Shown here: piece by piece, positions 1-10,072 of the stretch
Numbering within the stretch: the stretch's first letter is position 1
Layout of the letters: every line of letters begins with the position of its first letter
Source: Pigoraptor vietnamica
Lineage: Eukaryota > Opisthokonta > Filasterea
NCBI GenBank assembly: GCA_943704525.1
Contig: CALSCQ010001346.1
Coordinates: 1 to 22,569, forward strand
Reading direction: 5' to 3'
Length of the DNA: 22,569 nucleotides
Translations under genes and position numbers: made by a program
The notes under the pieces: model-generated
Database searches by the model: none
Told to the model about the DNA's origin: nothing
The model's input: only the letters and a program-made list of their open reading frames with translations

Positions 1-38
1 GGGGGGGAGCTCCCACGCGCGCGCGCGGGTCCATATAC

Positions 39-1547
39 CTCGCAACAAGAGTGTGCGGATATTGTTCGGCCATCTTCGGGTCAAAGGCGCTGTACGCGCG
101 GATGATGCCGGCGACGGCGCGGCTGTCCTTCGGGTTGGCCTTGAGAATGCGCTCAAACGCCGCCGCTGCCTTTTGGTGCGCACCGTGGCGCAGGTGGAAC
201 GCCGCGCTCTCTTGGAGCAGAGTCACGACCGGCGCGGACGAAGGACCGGACTGTTCGTGGTTGGAGCGAAAGAGGGAATGTTAGTACACACTAGCACTGC
301 AAACTCAGCAACACGACAAAGAAGCGCTTCCGTGGACAACTAAAATTAAAAACCCGTACAACGTAAGTAGAACGAAGGGACCGAAAAAAAGGATTCTCAC
401 CGACTTGGACCAGTAGTCGACGGCCTGGTCCAGTGCGCGCGTTGCTTCGGCCAAGTCGCCCGTTTTCTCCGCGAGCTGCACGACCGCCGCGACAACGCCG
501 AGACGGTGCTTGAGCCCAGGGATGCCGGCAAGCGTCGACAGCGCGCCCTTGACGTTGCCGGCCGCCAGCTGCGTACGGATTAATTGCCGATGTTAGGAAT
601 GGTCGGAGCAAGCGACGAAAGCGGTCGAAACACACAAGTCCGCAATTGCCAACGAGTCCAAGCAGTTATGCGATCAAGAGGCAGGGCATAGCGCGTAAGG
701 ACAGACATCACATATCTCATCACAGCTATAACGGCCGCCTTTCAATAACATCGACTGCACAGGGGGTCGGAACAGAGGAAGCCGAGACACAAGCCAAAAC
801 ATGGGCGCGAAAGCGCAGGAACGACAGGCGCGGACACTCCGAAATTACCTGGTGCTGTGCGAGTGCGAGGTGGACACCCTCGGCCGCATCGCCGCGCTGC
901 GTGGCGTGCGCCTGCAACACCTCGATGGCCTTCGCCGTGTCCTTGCGCTTGAGGTGCAGCGACGCCAGCGCCAGCGCGGGCACGTCGCTGTCCGGGTACG
1001 CCGACTGCGCCTCTGTAATCGCTTGGCGGCTTTGGTCCATCTGTACAGATGGGATGCAAAGCGTGTGGCCCCGGTGAGTCGTTGAAGAGAGTGGCACCAG
1101 GACGCAGGCACGCCGCGGAAGGGTGCGAACCAGCGAGGAAGCCAAAAGGGACGGACGACAACAAAGTAACGGCAAAACGGATTCCCACCTGGTTCATGTG
1201 CGCGAGGGCAATGCAGCGGTTGAACGCAATCACGCGCCGCTGCGGTCCCGTGAGCTTCCGCTCGAGCCCCTCGGCGGTGGCGATTTTGATCTTCTTCTTC
1301 GAGTCAAACACGTCGCGCTCGCCGTTGAGGACGATGATGTTGTTGGCGGCGACCGCGGCCAGCGCGGCATCCGGCCTGCGTGTGGCGCGTGCGACACGTC
1401 AGCACCACTTCTACGTCTCAACAGGAGCGCCGTCTTCAACCCGCATGGCTCGAACAAAAAAATGGAATTCGTGTCCAAAGCTTGGTCAAAGGATGGTGGG
1501 AGAGATAGACTCTCTGTACAACCCACTCTGCCGCTCAACCTTCCAAC

Positions 1548-1608
<61 letters not shown>

Positions 1609-1929
1609 ACACACACACAGACACACACACACACATCCCACACACCTGCCGCGAAGCGCGGCGTTGTAGCTTTCGAGCACGTCTTCGGCCTTTGCGCTGC
1701 CCTCGAGCTGAGAGACGACGGCTTGCTGAATTTTCACTGCGGCGAGTTCGCCCTCGATTTCCTCCTGGTCGAGACCTTCCGTGGCAAGCGACTCGCGGCA
1801 GAGAGCTGCGCCAACGTTGCGGCCATGAGCACTGGGCTCTTCCCCCGACGCCAACAGTGTGCCAAGAACACGTGTACGCACCAATGCACGCACAAGCATG
1901 TACGGACGCACACGCACACGCACACGCAC

Positions 1930-1961
<32 letters not shown>

Positions 1962-3229
1962 TCACTTACGCCGATTCACACACCTTCAGCCTTCGCCAGC
2001 TTGCGGAGAGCCCTTCGGAGGTCACCGCGGGCAATCGCAAGGCTCGCCGCGTTGAAGCACAGCTCATACGTGCTCTCGTCATCCCTCTCTTGTGGATCCT
2101 GCACCAGCGAAACATAAGACGTGGTCGGCTAAAAAGTGCCCAGCATCCGCGACCCAGTCTAACAGTCGATGAAGTCGCAAATAAGGGATTGGATAGAAGA
2201 TGACGGTGGGATGTCGCCTAGTCGTACCTGGTGCGTCACGCCCCATCGCGAGTCCGCGAAAAGCGCGTTCGTCGCAGCCGCGAGAAGGTTCGTCGCGCGC
2301 TCACGCGTGTCATCCTACACAGAGCAATAAGAACCAGGAAATTGAGTTGTCTGCTCAGGTGCGACAGAAAATGCAGTACTTTGTGTGCACGGACAAAATT
2401 CGACAGCCACACGCACCTTCTCGTCGGCTTCGAGGCGCGTGTAGTGTTCCACGCACGATGCATAGTCCTCCAGTCGATACAACTGCCATGTCACGCGTAC
2501 GATGACAGTGTCAAAACATGACTTGGATGCACTCACGAAGCGTACTCAAGAGGCAATACACATAGCAGCGACACGCACACACGTACGCACACATACACAC
2601 ACCGGCAGACGACATACGCATGCACGCACACCACACAACGCACCGACTGCGCCGCGAGCTCCCTAAACTTTGTCTCCTGGCGGTCGGGATGGCGCGCAAT
2701 AATAGCGAGCGCTTCCTTAGGCTGGTAGAGCCGATAGTGGGCGTACGCAAGCTCAAACTGGAGCGCAGATGCGAGCGAGGGCGTGCCGTTGATGAACGTC
2801 ACGGCGTCCTCAAAGCGCCCAGAGTGAATGAGCGCGATGGCCTTGCAGCGAAGCGCCGTCTCATCGTCGGGCGTGAGGGTCAAAATCCTGCACAGAGGCG
2901 ATATCGGTGGGCTCAACACAGCAGCAACCGGAAGCACACAATACGCATACAATCGCAATGTGGGCTGATGCGGCGTGCAAATCCTTTGCGTTGCAAAGTG
3001 ACACAAGCGACGAGCGAGCGAGACCCAGCACGAGTGAGGACCAAACAACCGCGGCTTTTAAGCAGTAAAGCTGCCACAGCTTGAAGACAGATTGCACGAG
3101 GGCGCCTGTAGAACAGCGGCATCCTCCTCACCTTTCCGCGAGCGACACGACGCCAGCATGGTCGGGGTCGTCCAGCGCAAGCTTTCTAGACAGGTCGGCG
3201 TACAGTTGGCCCACCGAAGGCGCCGCCAT
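39..3229 (-). CDS. SRP72: Signal recognition particle subunit SRP72 (3' end outside window)
   Basis: TPR-rich scaffold that with SRP68 binds SRP RNA and helps target ribosomes making secretory proteins to the ER. Ten exons join in frame: 3229-3132, 2887-2644, 2482-2417, 2314-2228, 2098-1984, 1805-1646, 1375-1189, 1040-849, 568-401 and 250-39, giving about 509 residues. The first ATG (3229) opens with MAAPSVGQLYADL. Landmarks known from animal SRP72 are visible: DDETALRCKAIALI in exon 2, YELCFNAASLAIARG in exon 5, and ANNIIVLN followed by VFDSKKKIKIATAEGLE in exon 7. The spacing of helical repeats also fits the family. Exon 10 ends in phase 2 at a GT donor (position 38), so the gene continues beyond base 1. 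The basic C-terminal RNA-binding region (animal SRP72 is roughly 670 residues) is therefore not seen. Introns 2, 5 and 6 are rich in GT repeats. The start lies 226 bases from the stop of the copper transporter gene on the same strand. Confidence 0.93.
1550..1635. repeat. (CA)n microsatellite in SRP72 intron 6
   Basis: Nearly pure AC/CA repeat of about 86 bases with two AG interruptions. It lies just inside the donor of SRP72 intron 6, so on the coding strand it is a (GT)n run immediately after the splice donor. Several long His/Thr- or Cys/Val-rich open frames across it are artefacts of the repeat. Confidence 0.95.
1885..1967. repeat. CA-rich imperfect microsatellite in SRP72 intron 5
   Basis: Imperfect CA/CG/CACG alternating purine-pyrimidine tract lying wholly between the exon 5 donor (1983) and exon 6 acceptor (1806). 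On the coding strand it reads as GT/GC repeats, and such alternation can form Z-DNA. Confidence 0.85.
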
Positions 3230-3455
3230 TTCTGACGGTGACACACGTGCGCACGCACTGCAGACGCGCGCGTGCACGTTCTGTCAACGATAACTCTTGA
3301 AATTGCAAGGAGATTAAAGAGCATCGCTTCAACTCGTGCGCACATGCGTCAGGAACTGTGATCGGAAAAATTGTTCCGACACATCGGACAGTCATTCCGT
3401 TTTCCTTTCACTACTCTTTTACTTTTTTTCTTTTTCGCGCGACTCGCGGCAAAAA

Positions 3456-4048
3456 CTAATGGCAGTACGACGAGTCCGACGAGACCAGCTGGCCGCGCCC
3501 AGAGATGAGGTAGCCGACGCCCGTGCCGACGATAAGCGAGATGCAGAGGCCCGCGTTGTACGTCATGAAGACGAGCATGAGGAAATACGCCCAGAACACC
3601 TGGAGCATGTGAAGGAACGCACGGACGACGCGGATCTTGAAGCTGTTGCGCGTGAGTGAGCAGAAAGGGGAAGAGGAACGTTAGCAGAGGAACAATACGG
3701 TGTGAGAATGACAAAAAAAAGGTCGGCACGAGCCCTTTGACTTGAAGCGCAAACGGAACAACGCTGCCACTTCATACAAGACAACGGCCACTGGCGCGCA
3801 GACTTCAACCACACGCACCCGGCATGCCTCTCGGTGCTGTCCTTCGACAGAAGGGGGGTCATTTCGCTGCGCCCATAAGCGCCTTCCCGCGTCGCCTTGT
3901 CGATGCGCTCGAGGAATGCGAGGAAGAACTCGTAAAAGATGGCGACGAAAAAGATGGCAAAGCACGCACCCACAAACTCTGCGCGCCATTTCGTCGTAAG
4001 TCCATGTGACGCAAGAGTGGTAATTATGTGACACGTGTGTGTGTGTGC

Positions 4049-4079
<31 letters not shown>

Positions 4080-4082
4080 GTT

Positions 4083-4132
<50 letters not shown>

Positions 4133-4583
4133 TGTGTGTGTGTGTGTGTGTTTGTGTGTTTGTGTGACACGCAAGAGCGCGTGTGTATGAACATGCGCTA
4201 TGGAACGCTCGCGTGCATGCATTAGTGTGCGAGTGTGCACTCACCGCCGGTTGTTGTCGTGTGCCACCCCTCAAACAATATCTTGACGTCCTTTCCAAAC
4301 CAAAACGTCATCTGCGCAAGGAGACTTTCTTAATGCCACTAGTCGCTGTTGAAAATATCACAGCGCGAAGCGATGAACCAAAGACCGTCCAACTCATATC
4401 ATGGACGAGTGCATCGAAAACGAGGCGTCGGAGTTAGAGGGAAGCGTTGTGCAATCTCTGTGCTTGTAAAGAACACGATGTCGAACGACACTTTCCCACT
4501 GGGCCACCCACCACCATACCGCCGCCCATGTCCATGTTCATGTCGTGGTCCGTGCCATTGTTCATGTCCATGCCGGGATCCAT
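3456..4583 (-). CDS. Ctr-family high-affinity copper transporter
   Basis: Predicted Cu(I) transporter of the Ctr1/Ctr2 family, which forms trimeric pores in the plasma or vacuolar/lysosomal membrane. Exons: 4583-4500, 4311-4245, 3978-3819 and 3642-3456, giving 165 residues. The N-terminus is methionine-rich (MDPGMDMNN, then [10 protein letters not shown]), the usual extracellular copper-capturing region. The family segment [16 protein letters not shown] precedes TM1 (about residues 52-73, [16 protein letters not shown]). A cytosolic loop follows. TM2 carries the diagnostic MxxxM (M126, M130 in LMLVFMTYN) and TM3 the GxxxG packing motif (G143, G147). The tail ends in Cys-His, like the metal-passing tails of Ctr1. 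The ATG at 4583 is the first in frame; an upstream exon is not excluded. The exon 1 donor is the weakest call: CCA|gtggga is used here, but a GTGGGT three codons earlier also keeps frame. The other junctions are clear. Intron 2 holds a large TG/AG microsatellite. Confidence 0.9.
4034..4165. repeat. Compound (TG)n(AG)n(TG)n microsatellite in copper-transporter intron 2
   Basis: About 65 bases of TG repeat, then about 15 AG units (4101-4130), then TG again, inside the intron bounded by 4244 and 3979. The polypurine AG block is a mirror-repeat sequence of the type that can form triplex DNA. On the coding strand it reads CA, CT, CA. Confidence 0.95.
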
Positions 4584-4713
4584 TCTGTCAGTGGCAAGCC
4601 ACTCGCCAATAACACGACGCAAGGTGTGTGGGTTGTTGCTTGAGTCTCACTGCCGCTCTCTGCCGTCTACTGTGTGCGTCGTCCCTTCTCTTGAATGCCT
4701 CGACCTCTCGACT

Positions 4714-4728
4714 CGCGTACAGTACGCG
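4714..4728. promoter_or_regulatory. GTAC-containing palindrome upstream of copper transporter
   Basis: CGCGTAC-A-GTACGCG, arms of seven bases around one base, 131 bases upstream of the transporter ATG. GTAC is the core of copper-response elements in green algae (Crr1 targets); whether this organism uses such a system is unknown. Confidence 0.3.
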
Positions 4729-4948
4729 CACTCGCATAACAGCAGAGAGAAGAAGAGGGCTTTCTGTTGCAGTGCGCACTCGCAAAGCAGGAGAAAGAGA
4801 GATGGAGGTGAGGAGGTACTACTGGCCGCAGCTCACACACACGCCGTAATCGCATCGCGCAGCCAATCAGACGCCGACTTTGGAAATGGCTGGTGTGTCA
4901 GCCACGCGACATCGCACATTGAACTATGGGTGAAAATGTAATCAAATA

Positions 4949-4974
4949 GGGGGTCAATCTCAATTCAGACCCCC
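4949..4974. other. GC-rich inverted repeat (hairpin) downstream of SUCLG1
   Basis: GGGGGTC, a 12-base AT-rich loop, then GACCCCC. It lies about 250 bases past the SUCLG1 stop and 366 bases before the transporter ATG. It could be a 3'-processing structure, an insulator or chance. Confidence 0.35.
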
Positions 4975-5222
4975 GAGCAAATTTCCAGAATTCTTTTCGG
5001 CAAACCCGTGTCCGCAACGGCTTACACGACCGTGTGCGCCTGTCTCCGGCGCTTGAACTCCCCATTACGTGCGCCTATGCGTGCGCCCTTGACCGAGAGA
5101 AAGAGTCACATGCAGAGCTACAGACTATCGCACCACAGAGCAACCCAAATAGCCCACGTTCTTATTCTCTATATTTCGCCAGTGCGCGCACAACGCCACT
5201 TTCCTGTCGTGTCAGGGTCCGC

Positions 5223-7660
5223 TTAAGCGAGCCCAGCCTTCTTCATGACCTGTCGAAAGGAGGAGAGAAGACACCAGTGAGTAACGATGCGAAAAGGCAC
5301 GTGCGCTCATCACTCAAAGACTCAAGCGAAGCAAACGGACGATCAAATACAAGACTGACCTCAAGCATCGTCACGCCCATCTTGGCGGGCGAGTCGCAAA
5401 TGGCGACCTTGGCGGCCTCGAGAGCGGCGATCTTCGCATCAGCGCCACCCTTGCCACCAGCAATGATGGCACCGGCGTGGCCTGCGCACAACGGAGGAAC
5501 GGTCAATTCTCGAAAGAGACGGCCTCGACCACAATTTTGAAGCTACAGCCACAATCGGGACAGAAGCAACAGCCACGCGTGCACAGTGACAATGGCAGCG
5601 CGAGTGTCACAAGAGGCAGCGTGTCTCAGACAACGGCTGCGTAACGAACACAAAAGCAAAAAAGACAACAACCACGTTATAACCGCGTGCACCACCCACC
5701 CATGCGGCGGCCGGGCGGGGCAGTGCGGCCAGCGATGAACGACACGACGGGCTTGGGGCTCTTGCGGCTGAGGTTGTGCTGCTGGAGGAAAGCGGCGGCG
5801 TCCTCCTCGGCAGAACCACCAATCTCACCGATGAGAATAATGCCTGCAAAATGAGGGGGAAAAGGCCGATTAGACTGATGGAATCGATGGGCCCACGTAT
5901 ATAACTCAGATTTCGACATCCCCCTCCGCGCTTTCAATGTCTCGAGATGAGAGGAGAGGGAGAGAGAGGCGGAGACAACGGGGACTATTCGATCGACAGA
6001 AAAAGCACACGGCGGACACAGAGCACCACCGCGGCGCACAAGCAACGGGGACTCTGGCAACACAGGAGCGTGCATACGGACGCCAATGGCTGCGCACCCT
6101 TCGTGGCATCGTCCTTGAGGAAAATGTCGAGGCAGTCCACGAAGTCCGTGCCGTTGAAGGGGTCGCCACCAATGCCCACGCACAGCGTCTGGCCAAGGCC
6201 GGCGGCCGTCGTCTGCGCAACGGCCTCGTACGTGAGCGTGCCCGAGCGCGAAACGATGCCTGCGCAGAAACGAAAAGCCGAGTCAGCACTCGCAAGTGGC
6301 CAAGAGGGAATAAAAGGATGCCGAGGGACCAAAACGGGCGCTAAGGGCAATCGAAAGCACGGCAGCACATGAAGTGTAGAGGTCCAGACATGCGTGCGAG
6401 TGTGTGCGTGCGTAACCGCAGCCACGCGCGACGCCGACGCACCGATCTTTCCGGGCTTGTGGATGTGGCCGGGCATGATGCCAATCTTGCACTCGCCGGG
6501 CTTGATGATGCCGGGGCAGTTGGGGCCAATAAGGCGCGTCTTGTTCTGGCGCACGAGGCGATACTTGACCTGCGGGTATTTTGTTTGCGTGTGTATGTGT
6601 GTGTTTGGCGTTGGGGGGCGGGGGGGGGGGGGTGTCATGATTACGCAAGGACGGTGCAATTGTCGAGAATCACCACTGACACGCACATGCGAACTTTTGA
6701 AATTCGAGGCAAAAGGGCATTCCATGCCACGGTTGCTACCACTGCACACCACCCCACGCACGCAACAAGGCGCACCTTGACCATGTCCTGCTGGGGAATG
6801 CCCTCCGTGATGGTGACGGCGAGGGGGATCTCGGCATCGATCGCCTCGTGGATGGCCTTGGCGGCGCCCGCGGGGGGGACATAGATCATCGAAGCGGTCG
6901 CGCCCGTAGCCTTGACGGCCTGCGACGCACGTATCGCATTACATCACATGTTTCAACAATCGCTCCAAAGCGCACGAAGTAATGACATCAAGTTTCGACA
7001 AACACTTCAAAGCGCGCGAGAGAACAGACGGCGCAATTCGCACGCAAGTTAGTTACGAACCTCGGCAACAGTGTTGAAGACGGGAAGGCCAAGGTGGGTG
7101 GTGCCACCCTTGCCAGGGGACACACCGCCGACGAGCTTCGTGCCATACTTGATGGCCTGCTCGCTGTGGAAAGTGCCCTGTGCGTGTGTGCGCGCGTGTC
7201 ATTGGGTTATGAAATGCTTTGGATTCTCATACGCACACGTGCAACTCGTAAGTACGCGCGACCAGTGAGCTTGAGTAGCATTTGCCAATAACTGATGACA
7301 TCCCGTTGCCCACAAGCCGACATCTCCCCCTCCCACACACCTGCTTGCCAGTGAAGCCCTGGCAGATGACCTTGGTGTCCTTGTTGATTAGCAGGTTCTT
7401 GCGCGTGTCTGCGTAGCTGCTGCTGTTCCGCACAGGCACAAACGCAGCTGGCGGACGCACAGTTACGAGGTCACATCAGCCGAGCGCCCATCGACTCCAA
7501 CAGGGAAAAAAGAGACGAAGACGGACATTACACGCACGAGCTATTCATCCTTAGACGCCGCAAAACTTGTCCGTAACAGTGACGATACGTGATGAATCAA
7601 CAACGAGAAGATGCACGTACCAGCACGGGGCGCCGCCCGCCGAATGGAAGAGCTGAGCAT
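5223..7660 (-). CDS. SUCLG1: Succinyl-CoA ligase (ADP/GDP-forming) alpha subunit, mitochondrial
   Basis: TCA-cycle enzyme subunit that interconverts succinyl-CoA and succinate with substrate-level phosphorylation. Nine exons: 7660-7621, 7447-7341, 7177-7061, 6919-6776, 6569-6443, 6259-6098, 5843-5700, 5481-5360 and 5249-5223, giving 329 residues (the human protein is about 346). The N-terminus [16 protein letters not shown] is Arg/Ser/Ala-rich without acids, a typical matrix presequence split by intron 1. The CoA-binding Rossmann region contains [19 protein letters not shown] and [18 protein letters not shown]. Further signatures are [31 protein letters not shown] and [13 protein letters not shown]. 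The catalytic phosphohistidine lies in [20 protein letters not shown], split by the intron between exons 7 and 8. All key motifs are intact. The last exon has only nine codons (VMKKAGLA plus stop). Intron 4 contains a run of G on the plus strand. The gene diverges from the SPOUT1-like gene. Confidence 0.97.
6613..6632 (+). repeat. Poly-G tract in SUCLG1 intron 4
   Basis: Six Gs, one C, then thirteen Gs on the plus strand. The coding strand therefore has a C-rich pyrimidine run. It lies about 45-60 bases upstream of the acceptor of exon 5 (6570) and could act as an extended pyrimidine tract. The G-rich strand has G-quadruplex potential, and homopolymer length could also be a sequencing uncertainty. 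Confidence 0.9.
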
Positions 7661-8032
7661 CTTCAACAAATGTGTGAGGGGAGTGTGTGCGACAAACGCT
7701 AGGTTCCCTACCGTCCCACTACGCACACTCTCTAGTGTTTGAACGCGTACAACCCGCACCATGCATCGCGCGAACACACACACACACCCAAACACATGAG
7801 CGACACCCACACACACACAGCCGTCAAACCGGCCGCGCCATTTCATTTGACGTACGTCCGAAATCGGTCGAAATTTGGAAAAAGTTCAATTTAAATGCTC
7901 GAGATGACTCTGGAGTCATGGTGTCACAAGTGCGTCATAACGGCTTGTGACGTTTTCAGTTTACACGTGTTGAGGAAAAGAAACGACGCAGTGCAAATCA
8001 AACGTCGCGTTATTCTCTGTTATATATTTACC
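7661..8032. other. Divergent promoter between SUCLG1 and SPOUT1-like gene
   Basis: 372 bases between two start codons on opposite strands. Contains a short CA repeat (7780-7820), TGACGT elements, the ATGACTC inverted repeat and an AT-rich TATATATTTA just before the SPOUT1 ATG, which is too close to be its TATA box. Confidence 0.6.
7904..7919. promoter_or_regulatory. bZIP-like inverted repeat in the SUCLG1/SPOUT1 divergent promoter
   Basis: ATGACTC-TG-GAGTCAT, a perfect 7-bp inverted repeat with a 2-base spacer. TGACTC is the AP-1/Gcn4 half-site type. It lies 244 bases before SUCLG1 and 114 before SPOUT1, so it could serve both. TGACGT (CRE half site) occurs nearby on both sides. Confidence 0.35.
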
Positions 8033-9460
8033 ATGTCGTCCAGCGAGGAAGAGTGGGACGCGGGACCCGCGCTTCCCCCGAAGCGGCCGCGACTGGACGC
8101 GGATGCGCCGTCGACTCCCTCTGCGAACAAGAAGAAAAAAAAGAAGTCGAAAAAACAGCCTTCCGCTGCGAATGGCGGTGCGCGCAAGCAAGGGGCGCTC
8201 GAGAGTTCCGAGGGGGCGCCGGGGAAACAGGCGGAGTCGGCGAGGAAGAGACCCCGCGACGAAGAAGCTGGCGACGACGACGACGTGCCGATCCCTGGCG
8301 ATTACGCGGCGGATGAGCTTGAGGACGGTGGCGACGGTGGCGACTTTGAGGTTGTTGAGGACGCGGCCAGCGAGAAGGAACCCGTCAGGGCGACCGCAGG
8401 AGGGAGTGTGGGCCGCAATTACTCGGTCACCGTCGCCGTCTCCGGGTCCGTGCTAGCACTGGCGCAGTCGCCCGAGCTGCGTGCACACCTTGTCGGACAG
8501 GTCGCGCGCGCGCTGACGGCGTTTTGCGTGGACGAAGTTGTCGTTTACAAGGAAGAGATCCGCGCCAAAGGATCGACGCTGGATGCGCAGGCAGCCAAGG
8601 CGAAGCACGAGCTCCAGTTTGTGCGTCTGCTCCAATACCTCGAGACGCCGCAGTATTTGCGAAAGTCGTTCTTCCCCATTCATCCCGACCTGAAGTTCGC
8701 TGGGCTCGTGAGTCCGCTGGACGCGCCGCACCACGTGCGGATCGACGACGACGTCGAGTACCGGGAGGGTGTCGTGCTGGATCGGCCAGTGCGTCCGGGC
8801 GATGGGTCGCTCGTGAACGCCGGAATGCGAAAGGACGTGCGGATAGACCGACACCTCAAGCCCGGCACTCGCGTCACCGTGCAACTGTCGTCCGTCGACC
8901 AAAACGCGCTCTTTGGAACGGCCACCGGCAAGAAGGACACTCGCAACTTCCACGGAGTTGTTGTGGCGCCGTCTGCACCGCGTGCAAATTCGGGTATCTA
9001 CTGGGGCTATCAAGTGCGACTGGCGAACACGCTCGCGGCCGTCTTTTCAGAGTCCCCGCATGAGGGCGGCTACGACCTAACGATTGGCATCGACGAACAA
9101 AAGGGCGACCCCGTGGACGGCCTTCTGCAGTCGTCGGCAGGTCGCGATGGCGCCGGACTCCCTCCCTTTCAGCACGCTCTGATTGTCTTTGGGGGTCCAG
9201 ACGGGCTGGATGCAGCCGTCGAGTCCGAACAAACGGCCGGCGTGGACGAGGCGCGACATCTGTTCGACCGATACCTGAACCCGTGCCCTGGGATGGGAAC
9301 GCGGACGCTGCGATGCGAGGTGAGTATTGTTCGGCCTTGGAGATCTTTCTACCCTGCTGGCGCTGACAGATTGTGCGCCTCGCATTTAATTTCGTAGGAA
9401 AGCATGCTTATTGCGCTGTCGATACTGCGACCGCTACTGTCGGCAGCCAATGCACGATAA
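8033..9460 (+). CDS. SPOUT1: SPOUT1/C9orf114-like SPOUT-fold RNA methyltransferase
   Basis: Homologue of the SPOUT-class putative RNA methyltransferase known in humans as SPOUT1 or CENP-32 (reported at kinetochores/spindle; the family has archaeal relatives). Exons 8033-9319 and 9398-9460 give 449 residues. Residues 1 to about 125 are disordered and charged, with a lysine run (NKKKKKKSKKQ) that could be a nuclear signal, followed by acidic stretches. The conserved domain starts near residue 127 (YSVTVAVSGSVLALAQ). It contains RLLQYLETPQYLRKSFFPIH, LKFAGLVSPLDAPHH, an OB-like insert, and GYDLTIGIDE. The C-terminal knot half has ALIVFGGPDGLD and YLNPCPGMGTRTLRCEE; the intron (78 bases) cuts between the last two glutamates. 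The ending ALSILRPLL matches the family C-terminus. The frame is open upstream to an ATG at 7895, but those 46 codons lie in AT-richer promoter-like DNA, so 8033 is preferred. Confidence 0.92.
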
Positions 9461-10072
9461 AGAAAAGAAAATGCACCGTACAACAAACACTGCGTCCAGC
9501 TTTTTTCGATGCTCGTAACATCATGCGTCATATCAATCAAATGACGCCATCAGATCAAAGTAACCGAGCTCTCGGCGCGTCTCCATAGTTACACATTGGG
9601 TCCCACGCTCTCGGTGATGGCACGCTTCCCCTTCTCGTCGAGGCCTTGCATGCTCTCAATTCCCGTCAACTTTCGCAACTCACCGGTTCTACGTTTTACT
9701 GTGTCTCCGTGCTCGTGAGTGTGTCGTCGTGCATGCACAGGAGATTATCGGTTGTTTTGTGGCGAATCTCCCGATTCATTGTTGCTCGGAGGGGAGGGCA
9801 CTAGCGTGTTCTGCGAAGAAATCGACTCGCTTGGTGGACTGGCGTTGGTTTCGGCTTGAGAGCAATGACTGTCGCAGACGTCTTCTTCGACTGAGGGGGG
9901 CGGGCGCCCTCTCACGACACACTTGGGCTGGTGGCATCTTTTACGCACCGCCGTTTGCACGGCGACGAACGACAGCGGCCTCATAAGGGGAGGCGTTCGT
10001 GCGCGCCCCTTGTGGGCGACTCCCGCGTCGTGAAACTGTGTATGGCGGTACGGCGCGGGCTGCGACTCTGAA
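9461..10072. other. Intergenic, 612 bases, no convincing gene
   Basis: 3' flank of the SPOUT1-like gene and 5' flank of the Tudor-CaaX gene. Open frames exist on both strands (for example 9745-10218 minus), but none shows known motifs, and their codon use differs from the window's GC-ending pattern. A 5' exon of the Tudor-CaaX gene could hide here. Confidence 0.5.

Larger units (their letters stand above)
4584..5222. other. Intergenic: copper-transporter promoter and SUCLG1 3' flank
   Basis: No gene is seen here. It holds the GTAC palindrome and the GC-rich hairpin listed separately. Open frames on either strand have no recognisable motifs and unbiased codon use. Confidence 0.6.

Noticed and set aside
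1123-2055. 310-codon plus-strand frame with His-Thr repeats
   Set aside because: Runs through two CA microsatellites and antisense to SRP72 exons; not a real histidine-rich protein.
3563-4240. 225-codon minus-strand frame reading through intron 2 of the copper transporter
   Set aside because: The His-Thr and Ser-Leu runs are the TG/AG repeat; conserved Ctr motifs need splicing at 4244/3979.
4447-4941. 164-codon plus-strand frame opposite the copper transporter 5' exon
   Set aside because: Antisense of the Met-rich exon, then intergenic DNA; no domain and poor codon bias.
7895-8032. 46-codon N-terminal extension of the SPOUT1-like protein from the ATG at 7895
   Set aside because: Lies in promoter-like AT-richer DNA and includes the bZIP-like repeat. 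It resembles no family N-terminus, though it cannot be fully excluded.
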